The notes: generated by a model from the letters alone, not told the origin. Counted from the first letter of the stretch, positions 45,182 through 53,896 are shown. The stretch is DNA of 64,000 bases from Synechococcus sp. BIOS-U3-1 (GCF_014279975.1 NZ_CP047936.1:2356001-2420000); one strand, 5' to 3'. Numbers and translations are program-made.

Positions 45182-46679
45182 GCTCCGACAATTTTGTTCG
45201 GATACTGCGCTGCCGCTCCCGTTCCAGGTTGAACACTGGTGCCAACTGTTTGTAGTAACCAGGGAATGCCACCACCCAGTCCACAAAATGCGTCTGACCC
45301 GCCCTATCGCGATATTGAACGTGATTCGGAAAGCGAATCAACTTTTCACGCTCAGCTAACAAGGGCAAGAGAGGTGTATCAGCCGAAACGCTGACATTGC
45401 TTGGAACCAAAGCAACCGCTGCCAGAGCTGCATGACGACGCTCGAGCATCTGGCTCGGAGGAACATGAATCCATGGTGAGAAACTATCAGGGATGAAAGC
45501 AGAGAGGCTGCGGTGGGGATTGGCGAGAATCGTGAGCACTAAACCGAGCGAAATTGCAGCAGTCCAAGAACGTCGTATCCATAACCGCGACCAACCCATT
45601 GGGTGCTGCTGCCACCAGAGCACGGCACCCAAATAAAGGCCAGGAACCAAAGCGAGCACGTAGCGCAATGTGACCGAAAGTGCTGATCGTCCCTGAGAAA
45701 GCAACGCAATCAACAGGGGAGCAGCCATCAGCAGCAGGGCATCCACCGAGAAGATTGGAACGAAAAGGAGTGGCAGGCTCAAAGCCAGTACAAAGCCAAG
45801 CGTCTCCCCAGGCGGCGAAATGAGTGCTTCTAACAACGCAAGGGGGCGACGCAACATCGCCAAAAGAACAGAAACCGTTCCTCCCGATGGATCATCCACC
45901 AAATGACCAAACTTTTCCTGAAGGAAGCGGTCTGAAAGGGAGGAATCCACCATCGGCTGAATCCAACCGGTGACCAGTAGAACCCATGCAAATGAAATCA
46001 GCATCAAACCAGCCCCGATCCGGCGAGCACCGGGCTGGCGGATGAGGGCCCAAAGCCCAAGAGAAAACAACAGCAAGCCACTGTCCTCACGGACAAGAAG
46101 GAGAAGAGCCCCATAGAGAGTCACCCGCCAAACACAACTCTCCAGCAGCGCTCCCACTACAAGAAAACCCAGTAGAGGCAACCAAATCAAGTCATGAAAA
46201 TTCTCTAGAGCTGGGCCTAGCACCGCACCACTGAGAAAGTAAGCAGCTGTGATCCGCTCGGCGAGTACACGAGGTAAACGTGCATCGGCCAACCGCCACA
46301 GCACCAGCCCAGCCGCGGTGAGCGCAGTGACCTGGATGAGAGGAAGCGCCCATTTGCCGATTAGAGCAACTAGTGGAGATCCAAAGAGGGTGAGCACATT
46401 GGCGTGCTGGCCTAAATGCAGATAATCAATCCTTGGCAGTTCCTCTCCAAGTGCCACTGCTGCCGAAAGCACCGATGAAAGACTGCTTTCGAAGGGCCTG
46501 CCTTGAGCTGTTGACCAAAGCTCCTGTAAAAACAAAGCCTGGTCATAAGAAGCACTTAGAGTTTCGAGCCTCCAAATCTGAATGGCCAGACAAACCAGAA
46601 AAAACCCTCCCGCCATGACCATCACTGAGCCTGGCAAGCGCCACCGATCTGAAGCACTACCTGCCGTTGGTTCGCTCAT
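45048..46679 (-). CDS. DUF2079 membrane protein (copy 2)
   Basis: A 543-residue polytopic protein with the DUF2079 signature SASYDQALFLQELWSTAQGR, DYLHLGQHANVLTLFGSPLV and LENFHDLIWLPLLGFLVV. The C-terminal part ends YRLVYCQLGVVVLQHQD, a natural family end, followed by a ~22-residue tail. That tail is coded inside the convergent DUF2079 copy 1 (overlap 45048-45181). It belongs to a different subgroup than copies 1 and 3 and is oriented leftward. Likely a role in envelope glycan transfer. Confidence 0.82.
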   Translation of the reverse strand: MSEPTAGSASDRWRLPGSVMVMAGGFFLVCLAIQIWRLETLSASYDQALFLQELWSTAQGRPFESSLSSVLSAAVALGEELPRIDYLHLGQHANVLTLFGSPLVALIGKWALPLIQVTALTAAGLVLWRLADARLPRVLAERITAAYFLSGAVLGPALENFHDLIWLPLLGFLVVGALLESCVWRVTLYGALLLLVREDSGLLLFSLGLWALIRQPGARRIGAGLMLISFAWVLLVTGWIQPMVDSSLSDRFLQEKFGHLVDDPSGGTVSVLLAMLRRPLALLEALISPPGETLGFVLALSLPLLFVPIFSVDALLLMAAPLLIALLSQGRSALSVTLRYVLALVPGLYLGAVLWWQQHPMGWSRLWIRRSWTAAISLGLVLTILANPHRSLSAFIPDSFSPWIHVPPSQMLERRHAALAAVALVPSNVSVSADTPLLPLLAEREKLIRFPNHVQYRDRAGQTHFVDWVVAFPGYYKQLAPVFNLERERQRSIRTKLSELIESGSYRLVYCQLGVVVLQHQDLGTETNQKPTGGKPNSCLSLG

Positions 46680-47106
46680 GCAGCAAGAGATTGATCTTGA
46701 AGCACGCTAAGAAAGACCAGGATCACACTTCAACAGATTGCTGCTCTGAGCCGCTCAGTAGAACATGAGTTCTCAGCAACAACAGCAAAAGGGATGCATA
46801 CAGGACGAGCTCGCCCCATTCCTGATCACGGTTGTAGATCGTTTCTGAGAACGAGCCTGTCGCAACGCAAAAAGTAATACCGGCCGCAAACAGAAATAAA
46901 GGCCAGGTGTTTTACACCGCAGGCAATAATGACATCACAAGCTCGCGACGATCGAGGGAGGATTGTCGCAATGCAATTCAGCAGATTAGTGGCGCCAAAA
47001 CCACCACCGCCTGAATGACCACCGCAACCGATTCACACAAATATCTTTCCACAAAGATCGAACGACGATTCAGGACCAAAGCGACTATTCAAGGAAAGTG
47101 CAAGAA
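46680..47106. other. 427-nt gap with gene debris
   Basis: Between the start of DUF2079 copy 2 (46679, minus strand) and the end of copy 3. The first part contains the relic described at 46723-46911; further right, on the minus strand, 46981-47040 also reads as a hydrophobic segment (ESVAVVIQAVVVLAPLIC) in a different frame before a stop. The remaining bases show nothing else. It looks like the remains of a membrane-protein gene. Confidence 0.5.
46723..46911 (-). pseudogene. C-terminal relic of a membrane protein gene
   Basis: On the minus strand, 62 codons are open between a TAA at 46912-46914 and the TGA at 46723. The reading includes WPLFLFAAGITFCVATGSF, then SETIYNRDQEWGELVLYASL, a poly-leucine helix, and ends SGSEQQSVEV. 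There is no start codon in the segment. Two hydrophobic helices joined by a polar loop look like the end of an O-antigen ligase or polymerase-type protein. The upstream coding is interrupted by stops and frame changes. It is therefore read as a broken gene, probably once part of the same glycan cluster. Confidence 0.45.
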
Positions 47107-48540
47107 CTAAACCTTACGGCAGACACGAATATAATCATTAGGCTGACTACAATTCATCCCTAACAGCTCCGCCTTCCCAAGAATTTGGTTCATCTGCAAG
47201 CCTATCTCAGTCCTTCTTACTTTCTTGAGCTTGCCACTGACATTAATGAGAGCATTTTCACTTGGCAAAATTACTACATCGAAAGGCCAGTTGCTGTCAT
47301 AAGTATCTTTTTCAATCTGAGATATGCGTTTACGCCCTGCAAGATGAACCGCATAGCTGGCAGTGGTTAGAACACTTTCACCAGAGCCAATTCCTGCCAC
47401 AACTGACTGAAACGCGCGCGCTTCTGGCAACCTTGGGAAATATCTAGTTTGATAATATACTGTTCGAGAATAGCCAAGGAAAGCAGCCAAAGAAAGAATC
47501 AATGTAATAATCAATAGATTCTTCCGAACCTGAGTAGCTTTAACTGAAATCGATGGCAATGAATCAATGCACCCTGCAATCAAGAAAGCCAAAATAGCAA
47601 CAGAATAATGATGATTCAACTCACGATGAATTCCTGAGCCTGAAATGATATTTGTGAAATAAACAGGAGTAGCCCCAAGCAAACACGCTAAGGCCGGCTT
47701 ACGCAAAAGAGCAAGAAAAGGGAGCGAAAGACCTAAGCTATATAACAAAATATCCGAAGGAGATGCAACGCTAAAAACAATCCACGGCCGCGACAGCAGA
47801 GTCGTCAACATTTCGATCTTAGTATCACCCAGATACTCCAAACGAATGGCGACATGATCGCCACCAGCCGACGAAAAATGAGTAGCCAAAAACCACCAAA
47901 TCAGTGAAATCAAAAATGTAATCAGGCCTCTTCTGTATTTGCCTCTAGCAAAGCAGTAAAAGCACAAACCGATGCCAAACAGTGCTTGTGCATTCTTAGC
48001 AAACAGTGTAACTATGAGGCAAAAATAATAACGAAACCTTCGATTCTTAGTGGCTTCAAAAATAGCCACAACCATCAGGGGAACAGTTAAAACATCAGGA
48101 TGGAAGTCTCCTCTATTAACAAGGAAGCTATACGGAGAAAGTACAATCGCGCAGACCAAAGCCCAAATCAATGTTGCGTTGACTCGCCGACTAACAGCCA
48201 GACAAGAGGCAACAGCCGGAAGCGATCCCAAGGCAATTGATTGCAATCCGATCAGGGTATAGGTAGAAGGGAACAGCTTATAAATGAAACCAATTGGAAG
48301 AAGAAGAAGAGAGAAATGATCTTGCAATGGTGCAATATTTCGCAAGCTACTGATCGTCCATATCTGACCCTCACCGATCAGCCAACTAAATTGCTCAAAA
48401 AGTCCAATATCCCAAACCTGAGTACCAAATAAATAATGTTGAAAAGCAGCCGAAGTGAAGAGAACACTTCCATACGCGATTGATACGATCAAAGCCGCGC
48501 GCTGGATTGAAATACCTTTCTCCTTACTAAGAGAGCTCAT
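47107..48540 (-). CDS. DUF2079 membrane protein (copy 3), AT-rich
   Basis: A 477-residue polytopic protein with the DUF2079 signature FGTQVWDIGLFEQFSWLIG, NIAPLQDHFSLLLLPIGFIY and LVNRGDFHPDVLTVPLM. Family members are thought to be GT-C-like transferases; activity is unproven. ATG at 48540 is preceded by a strong GAGGTGG ribosome site. Base composition is much more AT-rich than copies 1 and 2 and the surrounding backbone, suggesting a separate, more recent arrival. The C-terminus has a cysteine pair (GMNCSQPNDYIRVCRKV). Confidence 0.82.
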   Translation of the reverse strand: MSSLSKEKGISIQRAALIVSIAYGSVLFTSAAFQHYLFGTQVWDIGLFEQFSWLIGEGQIWTISSLRNIAPLQDHFSLLLLPIGFIYKLFPSTYTLIGLQSIALGSLPAVASCLAVSRRVNATLIWALVCAIVLSPYSFLVNRGDFHPDVLTVPLMVVAIFEATKNRRFRYYFCLIVTLFAKNAQALFGIGLCFYCFARGKYRRGLITFLISLIWWFLATHFSSAGGDHVAIRLEYLGDTKIEMLTTLLSRPWIVFSVASPSDILLYSLGLSLPFLALLRKPALACLLGATPVYFTNIISGSGIHRELNHHYSVAILAFLIAGCIDSLPSISVKATQVRKNLLIITLILSLAAFLGYSRTVYYQTRYFPRLPEARAFQSVVAGIGSGESVLTTASYAVHLAGRKRISQIEKDTYDSNWPFDVVILPSENALINVSGKLKKVRRTEIGLQMNQILGKAELLGMNCSQPNDYIRVCRKV

Positions 48541-48787
48541 TCCACCTCGCGCTATTCATGAGATTTTTTGAGATGCCAACATAATAAGGGATGACTCCAC
48601 TGACGAAGTCATTTGCTGCACTCACTGAGCGTTCAAACCAGTAGAGCGAAACCGAACCAAAGAATCAAACCAAAGAGTCGAATACAACACTCTCAGCAAA
48701 AACAAGCAAAAATCTTGTTGATTCGAAGACTTCTTCTAGAAGGCCATCAATATCAAAAAATGCATTAGAGACTCTCTACAAAGACAT
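48541..48787. other. AT-rich intergenic segment left of psbD
   Basis: About 250 nt with no credible gene. On the minus strand a TATTAT-like -10 box near 48585 precedes the DUF2079 copy 3 gene. No repeats or tRNA found; the junction between the AT-rich block and the psbD backbone lies here. Confidence 0.4.
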
Positions 48788-48815
48788 AAAAAAACCCTTC
48801 CGTAAGCGGAAGGGT
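48788..48815 (-). terminator. Terminator of psbD
   Basis: A 9-bp perfect stem (48794-48802 with 48807-48815), 4-nt loop, and seven A on the left side, i.e. a T-run on the minus strand. It stands 26 nt after the psbD stop, so psbD is transcribed alone and not with psbC. Confidence 0.92.
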
Positions 48816-48840
48816 CTAATCCTCGAGGTATGGACTCTAA

Positions 48841-49896
48841 TTAGAGCGCATTACCACGGGGCAGAACCTCTTCAGGGAAGACGAAGTTTTCGTGCGGCTG
48901 GTCAGCCGGTGCCATCCAGGCACGCAGACCTTCATTCAGAAGGATGTTCTTGGTGTAGAAGGTCTCAAATTCGGGATCTTCTGCAGCGCGGATTTCCTGT
49001 GACACGAAGTCATAGGCGCGCAGGTTGAGGGCCAAACCGATGATGCCGATGGAGCTGGTCCACAGGCCCATCACAGGCACGAACAACATGAAGAAGTGCA
49101 GCCAGCGCTTGTTGGAGAAAGCAATTCCGAAGATCTGACTCCAGAAGCGGTTGGCGGTGACCATCGAATAGGTCTCTTCTTCCTGTGTGGGCTCGAACGC
49201 CTTGAAGGTGTTGGCCTGCTCACCATCCTCAAACAAGGTGTTTTCCACGGTGGCGCCGTGAATGGCGCAAAGCAGTGCACCGCCGAGAATGCCGGCGACG
49301 CCCATCATGTGGAAGGGGTTCAGGGTCCAGTTGTGGAAGCCCTGCAAGAAGAGGAGGAAGCGGAAGATCGCTGCCACACCAAAGGAGGGCGCGAAGAACC
49401 AGCTGCTCTGGCCGAGGGGGTACATCAGGAAGACACTGACGAACACCGCAATCGGGCCTGAGAAGGCGATGGCGTTGTAAGGACGGATGCCGACCAGACG
49501 AGCAATTTCGAACTGACGCAGCATGAAGCCGATCAGGGCGAAAGCACCGTGCAGGGCAACGAAGGCCCAGAGGCCGCCGAGCTGACACCAGCGAACAAAG
49601 TCACCCTGGGCTTCAGGGCCCCAGAGCAACAGAAGGCTGTGACCCATCGCATCAGCGGGGGTGGACACAGCAGCAGTCAGGAAGTTGCAACCTTCCAGGT
49701 ACGACGACGCGATGCCGTGGGTGTACCAAGAGGTGACAAAGGTGGTGCCTGTAAGCCAGCCACCGATGGCCAAGTAGGCCGTTGGAAAGAGAAGAATGCC
49801 GGACCAGCCGACAAAAACGAAGCGGTCGCGCTTGAGCCAGTCATCGAGGACGTCGAACCATCCCCGCTGTGGCGCGCGTCCTACAGCGATCGTCAT
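48841..49896 (-). CDS. psbD: Photosystem II D2 protein
   Basis: A 351-residue reaction-centre protein of photosystem II (PsbD), which binds chlorophyll, pheophytin, the quinone QA and the non-heme iron. Seen are the D2 start [20 protein letters not shown], the [17 protein letters not shown] helix, the histidine-bearing [17 protein letters not shown] and the C-terminus RGNAL. D1 was excluded because the N-terminus, the APQRGWFD segment and the C-terminus are D2-type. The usual cyanobacterial psbD overlaps psbC; here a terminator directly follows, so this is a stand-alone copy. An AGCTTCAT-type palindrome is near its start codon. Confidence 0.97.
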   Translation of the reverse strand: MTIAVGRAPQRGWFDVLDDWLKRDRFVFVGWSGILLFPTAYLAIGGWLTGTTFVTSWYTHGIASSYLEGCNFLTAAVSTPADAMGHSLLLLWGPEAQGDFVRWCQLGGLWAFVALHGAFALIGFMLRQFEIARLVGIRPYNAIAFSGPIAVFVSVFLMYPLGQSSWFFAPSFGVAAIFRFLLFLQGFHNWTLNPFHMMGVAGILGGALLCAIHGATVENTLFEDGEQANTFKAFEPTQEEETYSMVTANRFWSQIFGIAFSNKRWLHFFMLFVPVMGLWTSSIGIIGLALNLRAYDFVSQEIRAAEDPEFETFYTKNILLNEGLRAWMAPADQPHENFVFPEEVLPRGNAL

Positions 49897-49902
49897 GAGA
49901 GG

Positions 49903-49916
49903 AGCTTCATGAAGCT
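49903..49916 (-). promoter_or_regulatory. Palindrome in the psbD leader
   Basis: AGCTTCATGAAGCT is a perfect 14-nt palindrome starting 7 nt upstream of the psbD start codon. In the mRNA it can fold as a small hairpin close to the ribosome entry site, and there is no GGAG-type Shine-Dalgarno in the adjacent CU-rich segment. It may control translation, as is known for psbA-type leaders in other cyanobacteria. A protein operator is the alternative. Confidence 0.3.
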
Positions 49917-50052
49917 TTACGTGCCGAGCCTAGTTGCAGTCTCCGATTCTGTGGGCATTGATCTAGAAATTCATCGCGACATGAGTAAAAACACTTACCA
50001 CTCCACACCTGCCGTCCATTCGCGAAGATGAGCTGAGTGAAGAGATCCGACC

Positions 50053-50316
50053 GTGTACGTGATTGAGCTGGCTCTGCGGATGAGCCCCATGCCCGTGTCC
50101 GTGCAGCGCAAGGAGCATGAAGCTGCTGAGGGGCTTTACCAACAAGTACGCACGGCCCTCGAACAGGGGCAGCCACGCTTGCTCGAACTCACTTGCGAAA
50201 AGGTTGAGGGCAAACGTCTCAGCGTGCTCACGAGCGATCTACTGGCGGTGCAGATCTATGAAAAAACAGCTGCTGCGGGTGGCAGCAAGCGTCCAGGCTT
50301 CTCCCTGGATAGCTGA
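50053..50316 (+). CDS. UPF0367 family protein
   Basis: An 87-residue protein, [20 protein letters not shown] at the start and [12 protein letters not shown] at the end, matching the small cyanobacterial UPF0367 family. Its function is unknown. GTG start at 50053, with the next gene following after 6 nt. It is divergent from psbD (156-nt gap, which carries both promoters). Confidence 0.88.
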   Translation: MYVIELALRMSPMPVSVQRKEHEAAEGLYQQVRTALEQGQPRLLELTCEKVEGKRLSVLTSDLLAVQIYEKTAAAGGSKRPGFSLDS

Positions 50317-50322
50317 ACCTGC

Positions 50323-51021
50323 ATGGGCCCGGATCAAAAGACCTTGCAAGCAGGACTGAGGTTCGAAAGAGTCAGCTTCAGCTGGCCCTGCGGCACAAAA
50401 GCTCTTGATCGCTGCAGTTTCCAGATCCCCGGTCCGGGGCTGTGGATGCTTGTCGGCAGTAATGGCAGTGGTAAGAGCACTTTATTCAGGATCATCGTTG
50501 GCCTCATCAGTCCGCAGTCAGGACAGGTTCGCCATGACCTGAGGCCAGCGTTGGTTTTTCAGAACCCCGACCACCAGCTCTTGCTACCCAGCTGCGGCAG
50601 CGAACTTTTGCTCAATCTGCCCTGCGGCTTGAGCCGTCATCAACAGAAGCAGAGAATTCATCAACTGTTGGAGCAAGTCGGACTTGCAGGCATGGCGGGC
50701 CGTCCGATTCACACCCTGAGTGGTGGCCAGAAGCAACGTTTGGCCATCGCTGGCGCGCTGGCCAGCGAAGCAACACTTTTGCTTCTTGACGAACCCACGG
50801 CGCTGCTGGATCCCACCAGTCAGTCAGCCATCTTGAGCACGGTCCAACAGCTCTGCCACCGTTCAAGATCTCCCTTAACAGCTCTCTGGATCACCCACCG
50901 ACTTGGAGAGCTGGATCATGCCGATGGAGCCGCCCGGATGGAGCGGGGACGAGTCGGCGCTTGGCAAAACGGACCATTGCTGCGAAGTCGGCTTGAACCT
51001 CTTGCGGGACGGCATGGCTGA
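50323..51021 (+). CDS. ABC transporter ATP-binding protein
   Basis: A 232-residue ATPase. Walker A GSNGSGKST (near residue 43), Q-loop FQNPDHQLLLPS, signature LSGGQKQRLAIAGAL, Walker B LLLLDEPTALLD and H-loop WITHRLGEL are all present. The sequence is like those of the ECF/CbiO-type ATPases that power small-solute importers. No membrane subunit or substrate-specific component is in the window, so its transporter and substrate are unknown. The tRNA-Asn gene is 23 nt downstream. The UPF0367 gene precedes it by 6 nt. Confidence 0.88.
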   Translation: MGPDQKTLQAGLRFERVSFSWPCGTKALDRCSFQIPGPGLWMLVGSNGSGKSTLFRIIVGLISPQSGQVRHDLRPALVFQNPDHQLLLPSCGSELLLNLPCGLSRHQQKQRIHQLLEQVGLAGMAGRPIHTLSGGQKQRLAIAGALASEATLLLLDEPTALLDPTSQSAILSTVQQLCHRSRSPLTALWITHRLGELDHADGAARMERGRVGAWQNGPLLRSRLEPLAGRHG

Positions 51022-51044
51022 GGGGTAGGTTCTGCACGGCGCAT

Positions 51045-51116
51045 TCCTCGGTAGCTCAGCGGTAGAGCGGTCGACTGTTAATCGATTGGTCGCAGGTTCG
51101 AATCCCGCCCGGGGAG
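51045..51116 (+). tRNA. tRNA-Asn (GTT)
   Basis: A 72-nt cloverleaf: acceptor 51045-51051 pairs with 51109-51115 (one T-G), D arm from GCTCAGCGG, anticodon loop CTGTTAA with GTT at 51077-51079, and the T arm with GGTTCGAATCC. Discriminator G at 51116; the CCA end is not encoded. A Rho-independent terminator follows at 51131. Confidence 0.96.
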
Positions 51117-51130
51117 TTTCATCAGTTTGA

Positions 51131-51165
51131 TCACCACGACTCAGTCAGGCGTGGTGATTTTTTTT
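51131..51165 (+). terminator. Terminator after tRNA-Asn
   Basis: 8-bp stem 51131-51138 with 51150-51157 (TCACCACG/CGTGGTGA), 11-nt loop, and eight T at 51158-51165. It ends the tRNA transcript and possibly that of the upstream ABC gene. Confidence 0.9.
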
Positions 51166-51481
51166 GCAAAAAATTCCCAAAAAGGATCGCCAAGTCGAAG
51201 CACTCGAAGCTGAATCATCTCTGCCCAGCGCCTAGAAAATGCTTTGAAAAACGGAAATTCCTTAACAGTTACGCCCCGAAACCGAAGACTTTCTATAGAG
51301 GCCGTGAAGTCGAGTTGAATGAAATGACCTCAAAACCTCAATAGCAGCAGCAGTTCTCACCGAACAGATCCTATTGACTCCTTTCAAAGGCATTACTGCA
51401 AGCCTCAAGAAACCTTGAGAGAATCTGTCAAGCAATGACGCGGAACACCCTCGTCCCCCTTTTTCCTCCGCCGCCCTGTCG
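51166..51481. promoter_or_regulatory. Leader region of rpaA
   Basis: 316 nt without a credible gene, between the tRNA terminator and the rpaA start. It holds a small hairpin at 51404-51419 (CTCAAG and CTTGAG around AAAC) and a TATAG-like box near 51290. Promoter(s) for rpaA are expected here; none can be fixed with confidence. The leader before ATG at 51482 is pyrimidine-rich (CCCCCTTTTTCCTCC). Confidence 0.4.
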
Positions 51482-52279
51482 ATGAAGCCTTGCATTTTGC
51501 TAATCGAAGACGACCGGGACATGCGCGAGCTGGTGAGCGGTCACCTCGAACACAGTGGCTTCGACGTTCAAAGCGCTGACGATGGAATTAAGGGCCAGGC
51601 ATTAGCACTGCAGTACAGCCCGGATCTGATCCTGCTGGACCTGATGCTGCCGAAGGTTGATGGACTCACCCTCTGCCAGCGTCTTCGCCGTGATGAGCGC
51701 ACTGCGGGCATTCCAATCCTGATGCTGACAGCCCTCGGTGGAACCAAGGACAAGGTCAGTGGGTTCAATTCCGGAGCCGACGACTACCTGACCAAGCCTT
51801 TCGACCTGGAAGAGCTTCAAGTGAGAGTCAAGGCCTTGTTGCGCCGCAGCGATCGAGCGCCGGTTGGAAGCACCAGCAACCATCACGAAATCCTCAGTTA
51901 CGGACCACTGACCCTGGTTCCTGAGCGTTTTGAAGCGATCTGGTTCGATCGACCTGTACGCCTCACGCACCTTGAATTTGAATTGCTGCACTGCCTCTTG
52001 CAGCGTCATGGCCAAACCGTTGCGCCCTCTCTGATCCTCAAGGAAGTTTGGGGATACGAGCCAGACGACGACATTGAGACCATCCGAGTGCATGTGCGCC
52101 ATTTGCGCACCAAACTTGAGCCTGATCCTCGTAAACCGCGCTTCATCAAAACTGTTTACGGAGCTGGCTACTGCCTAGAGCTTCCAACTGGAGCTCAGCT
52201 TGAAGGTCTGCAAGACGTTTTGGCTCAGGCACGCCAGGAACGTGAACAGAAAGAACAGGACAGTCGAGCAAGCGCTTGA
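51482..52279 (+). CDS. rpaA: Response regulator RpaA
   Basis: A 265-residue OmpR-type regulator. The receiver (1-120) has the acidic pocket IEDDRD, the phospho-aspartate in [13 protein letters not shown], and the switch MLTALG and YLTKPF; the DNA-binding winged helix ends with [21 protein letters not shown]. The linker [13 protein letters not shown] and [26 protein letters not shown] are almost word-for-word those of RpaA, the output regulator of the circadian clock and of phycobilisome-photosystem energy coupling. A charged C-terminal tail of ~30 residues follows. Its DNA-binding partner RpaB is encoded 6 kb away in this window. Confidence 0.93.
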   Translation: MKPCILLIEDDRDMRELVSGHLEHSGFDVQSADDGIKGQALALQYSPDLILLDLMLPKVDGLTLCQRLRRDERTAGIPILMLTALGGTKDKVSGFNSGADDYLTKPFDLEELQVRVKALLRRSDRAPVGSTSNHHEILSYGPLTLVPERFEAIWFDRPVRLTHLEFELLHCLLQRHGQTVAPSLILKEVWGYEPDDDIETIRVHVRHLRTKLEPDPRKPRFIKTVYGAGYCLELPTGAQLEGLQDVLAQARQEREQKEQDSRASA

Positions 52280-52290
52280 TTCCTAGCTGA

Positions 52291-53256
52291 TCAAACTTCA
52301 ATCAGATTGAGCAGTGCAACCTCCCAGGCCAGCCTGGGTTGCACAAACGACAACAAATGCTGGCGGAGACGATCCAGCCTCTTAAGACGTTCAGGCTGAG
52401 TGGATGCATTCCAGAGGTAGTACTGCCACCAGTTGATCATCCAGAGTTGCTGATCTCCTTCCAACTGCTCCGCCACATCTCGCGCCAAAGCAAGCGCTTG
52501 CAAGGGCGTGACTGGAGGGGTTTGCAGTCTTTGCTTCAGCTCCTCAGGAATGCTGTTCCAGACCCGCACATGCTCCAGCAGGGCTCCAGGTGATCCACCT
52601 GCCAGGGTCAGGAGCTCGGGGTGAGTGGCTGCCAGGGCGAGTGCTTGCTCACCTTGTCCATCTGGCAATTGCGCAAGCACTGAGCGCATGCACTCCTCGC
52701 TAAGGCGTGTAAATCGGATCTGCTGACATCGCGAGCGAATGGTGGTCAGGAGTCTTTCCGGTGCAGCGGACAACAGAATCAACAGCCCGTGCCCTGGCTC
52801 TTCAAGGGTCTTCAGCAGTGCATTGGCCGCGCCTTCCGCCATCGCCTCAGGTTGTTCCAAAATCACTAAACCTCTTGGCGATTGCAGGGGCTGACGGGCC
52901 AGAAATCTGCTCAACTCGCGGATCTGCTCCAATCGCACCTGCGGTGGCGTCCGCTTGCTCACGCCCATGGACTCGGCTTCCGATCGTGGGATCAAGCGAC
53001 CCTGATGGTTGTAGGTGGGCTCCACCCAAAGCAAGTCAGGGTGGTTGCGTTCTTCCAGACGACGGCGTTCGCGCGGAGTGGAGTCACCTCCCCCCAGCAA
53101 ACCTTCTAGAAAACGGAGTGCCGCAAGACGTCGTCCCACCCCATCAGGACCACTGAACAAATAAGCGGGAGCCAGTCGACTGTTCTTCAGAGCCGCAGCG
53201 AGCAACCGTTGCGCTAGCGGCTGCCCCTGCAACTCGCTGAACAAGATCTCAGTCAC
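52291..53256 (-). CDS. holB: DNA polymerase III subunit delta prime
   Basis: A 321-residue AAA+ clamp-loader subunit. The N-terminus reads LFSELQGQPLAQRLLAAAL, the degenerate P-loop is in FSGPDGVGRRLAALRF, and the 'sensor' regions GLVILEQPEAMAEGAANAL and LLILLSAAPERLLTTIRSRC follow. It lacks the cysteine cluster for zinc seen in many homologues (sequence GGGDSTPRERRRLEERNHPD). GTG at 53256 overlaps the tmk stop as GTGA, and is preferred over a TTG at 53277. It is the last gene of copper ATPase-tmk-holB. Confidence 0.87.
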   Translation of the reverse strand: MTEILFSELQGQPLAQRLLAAALKNSRLAPAYLFSGPDGVGRRLAALRFLEGLLGGGDSTPRERRRLEERNHPDLLWVEPTYNHQGRLIPRSEAESMGVSKRTPPQVRLEQIRELSRFLARQPLQSPRGLVILEQPEAMAEGAANALLKTLEEPGHGLLILLSAAPERLLTTIRSRCQQIRFTRLSEECMRSVLAQLPDGQGEQALALAATHPELLTLAGGSPGALLEHVRVWNSIPEELKQRLQTPPVTPLQALALARDVAEQLEGDQQLWMINWWQYYLWNASTQPERLKRLDRLRQHLLSFVQPRLAWEVALLNLIEV

Positions 53257-53894
53257 AGCAATGCCTGTGCAAGCCAATCTTTCAGCAGGCCACGAATGAC
53301 CTGCTGCACCTGATCAGCGCTCTGGTCCGCTGCCACCGGAGCCCAGCCACGCTCAGCGGATAGACGCTGGAAGCCCTCTGACACCCGGGCCAGAAAAGAC
53401 TCTCCTTCCGCTTCAATCCGATCATCGATGCGGGCGCCGCGACGTTTGAGGCTCTCCTGCAGTGGCAGATCAAGCCAGAAGGTGAGATCTGGAGTGACAC
53501 CAGCCGTGGCGATTCGCTCCAGATCAAGGATGGTTTGCAGATCCAGCCCCCGACCATCACCCTGATAAGCGACGGTCGATCCGCTGAAACGATCGCTCAG
53601 AACCCAGTCCCCACGATTCAAGGCAGGGCGGATCAAGCGTTCAACATGCTGAGCACGATCTGCGGCATAAAGCAGCAATTCAGCGGTGGGACCTGGAGCC
53701 GACTCGTCCGGTGGACTAAGCAAAAGCTCGCGTAACGCACGACCAAGAGGAGTCCCGCCAGGTTCACGCGTGAGATGCAGCTGCGCTCCGGACGGCATCA
53801 GACCACTGTCTGGAAGCCAGTCGGCCAGTTGACGTAGCTGCGTGGTTTTGCCGCAGCCATCGATGCCTTCAAGCACCAGAAAACGTCCAGACAT
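53253..53894 (-). CDS. tmk: Thymidylate kinase
   Basis: A 213-residue P-loop kinase making dTDP from dTMP for DNA synthesis. It starts RFLVLEGIDGCGKTTQLRQL with the P-loop GIDGCGKTT, has the DR motif in VLSDRFSGSTVAYQGDGRGL, and a C-terminal lid with RISE-type residues (RGARIDDRIEAEGE). The gene begins 2 nt after the copper ATPase stop and overlaps holB by 4 nt, so the three are one operon. Confidence 0.95.
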   Translation of the reverse strand: MSGRFLVLEGIDGCGKTTQLRQLADWLPDSGLMPSGAQLHLTREPGGTPLGRALRELLLSPPDESAPGPTAELLLYAADRAQHVERLIRPALNRGDWVLSDRFSGSTVAYQGDGRGLDLQTILDLERIATAGVTPDLTFWLDLPLQESLKRRGARIDDRIEAEGESFLARVSEGFQRLSAERGWAPVAADQSADQVQQVIRGLLKDWLAQALL

Positions 53895-53896
53895 GA

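Noticed and set aside
48841-49896. psbA (D1)
   Set aside because: The N-terminus, the APQRGWFD segment and the C-terminus are those of D2; D1 would start differently and end in LDLAA.
51262-51522. Minus-strand gene opposite the rpaA leader
   Set aside because: It runs into the rpaA start, has no ribosome site, and has no recognisable features.
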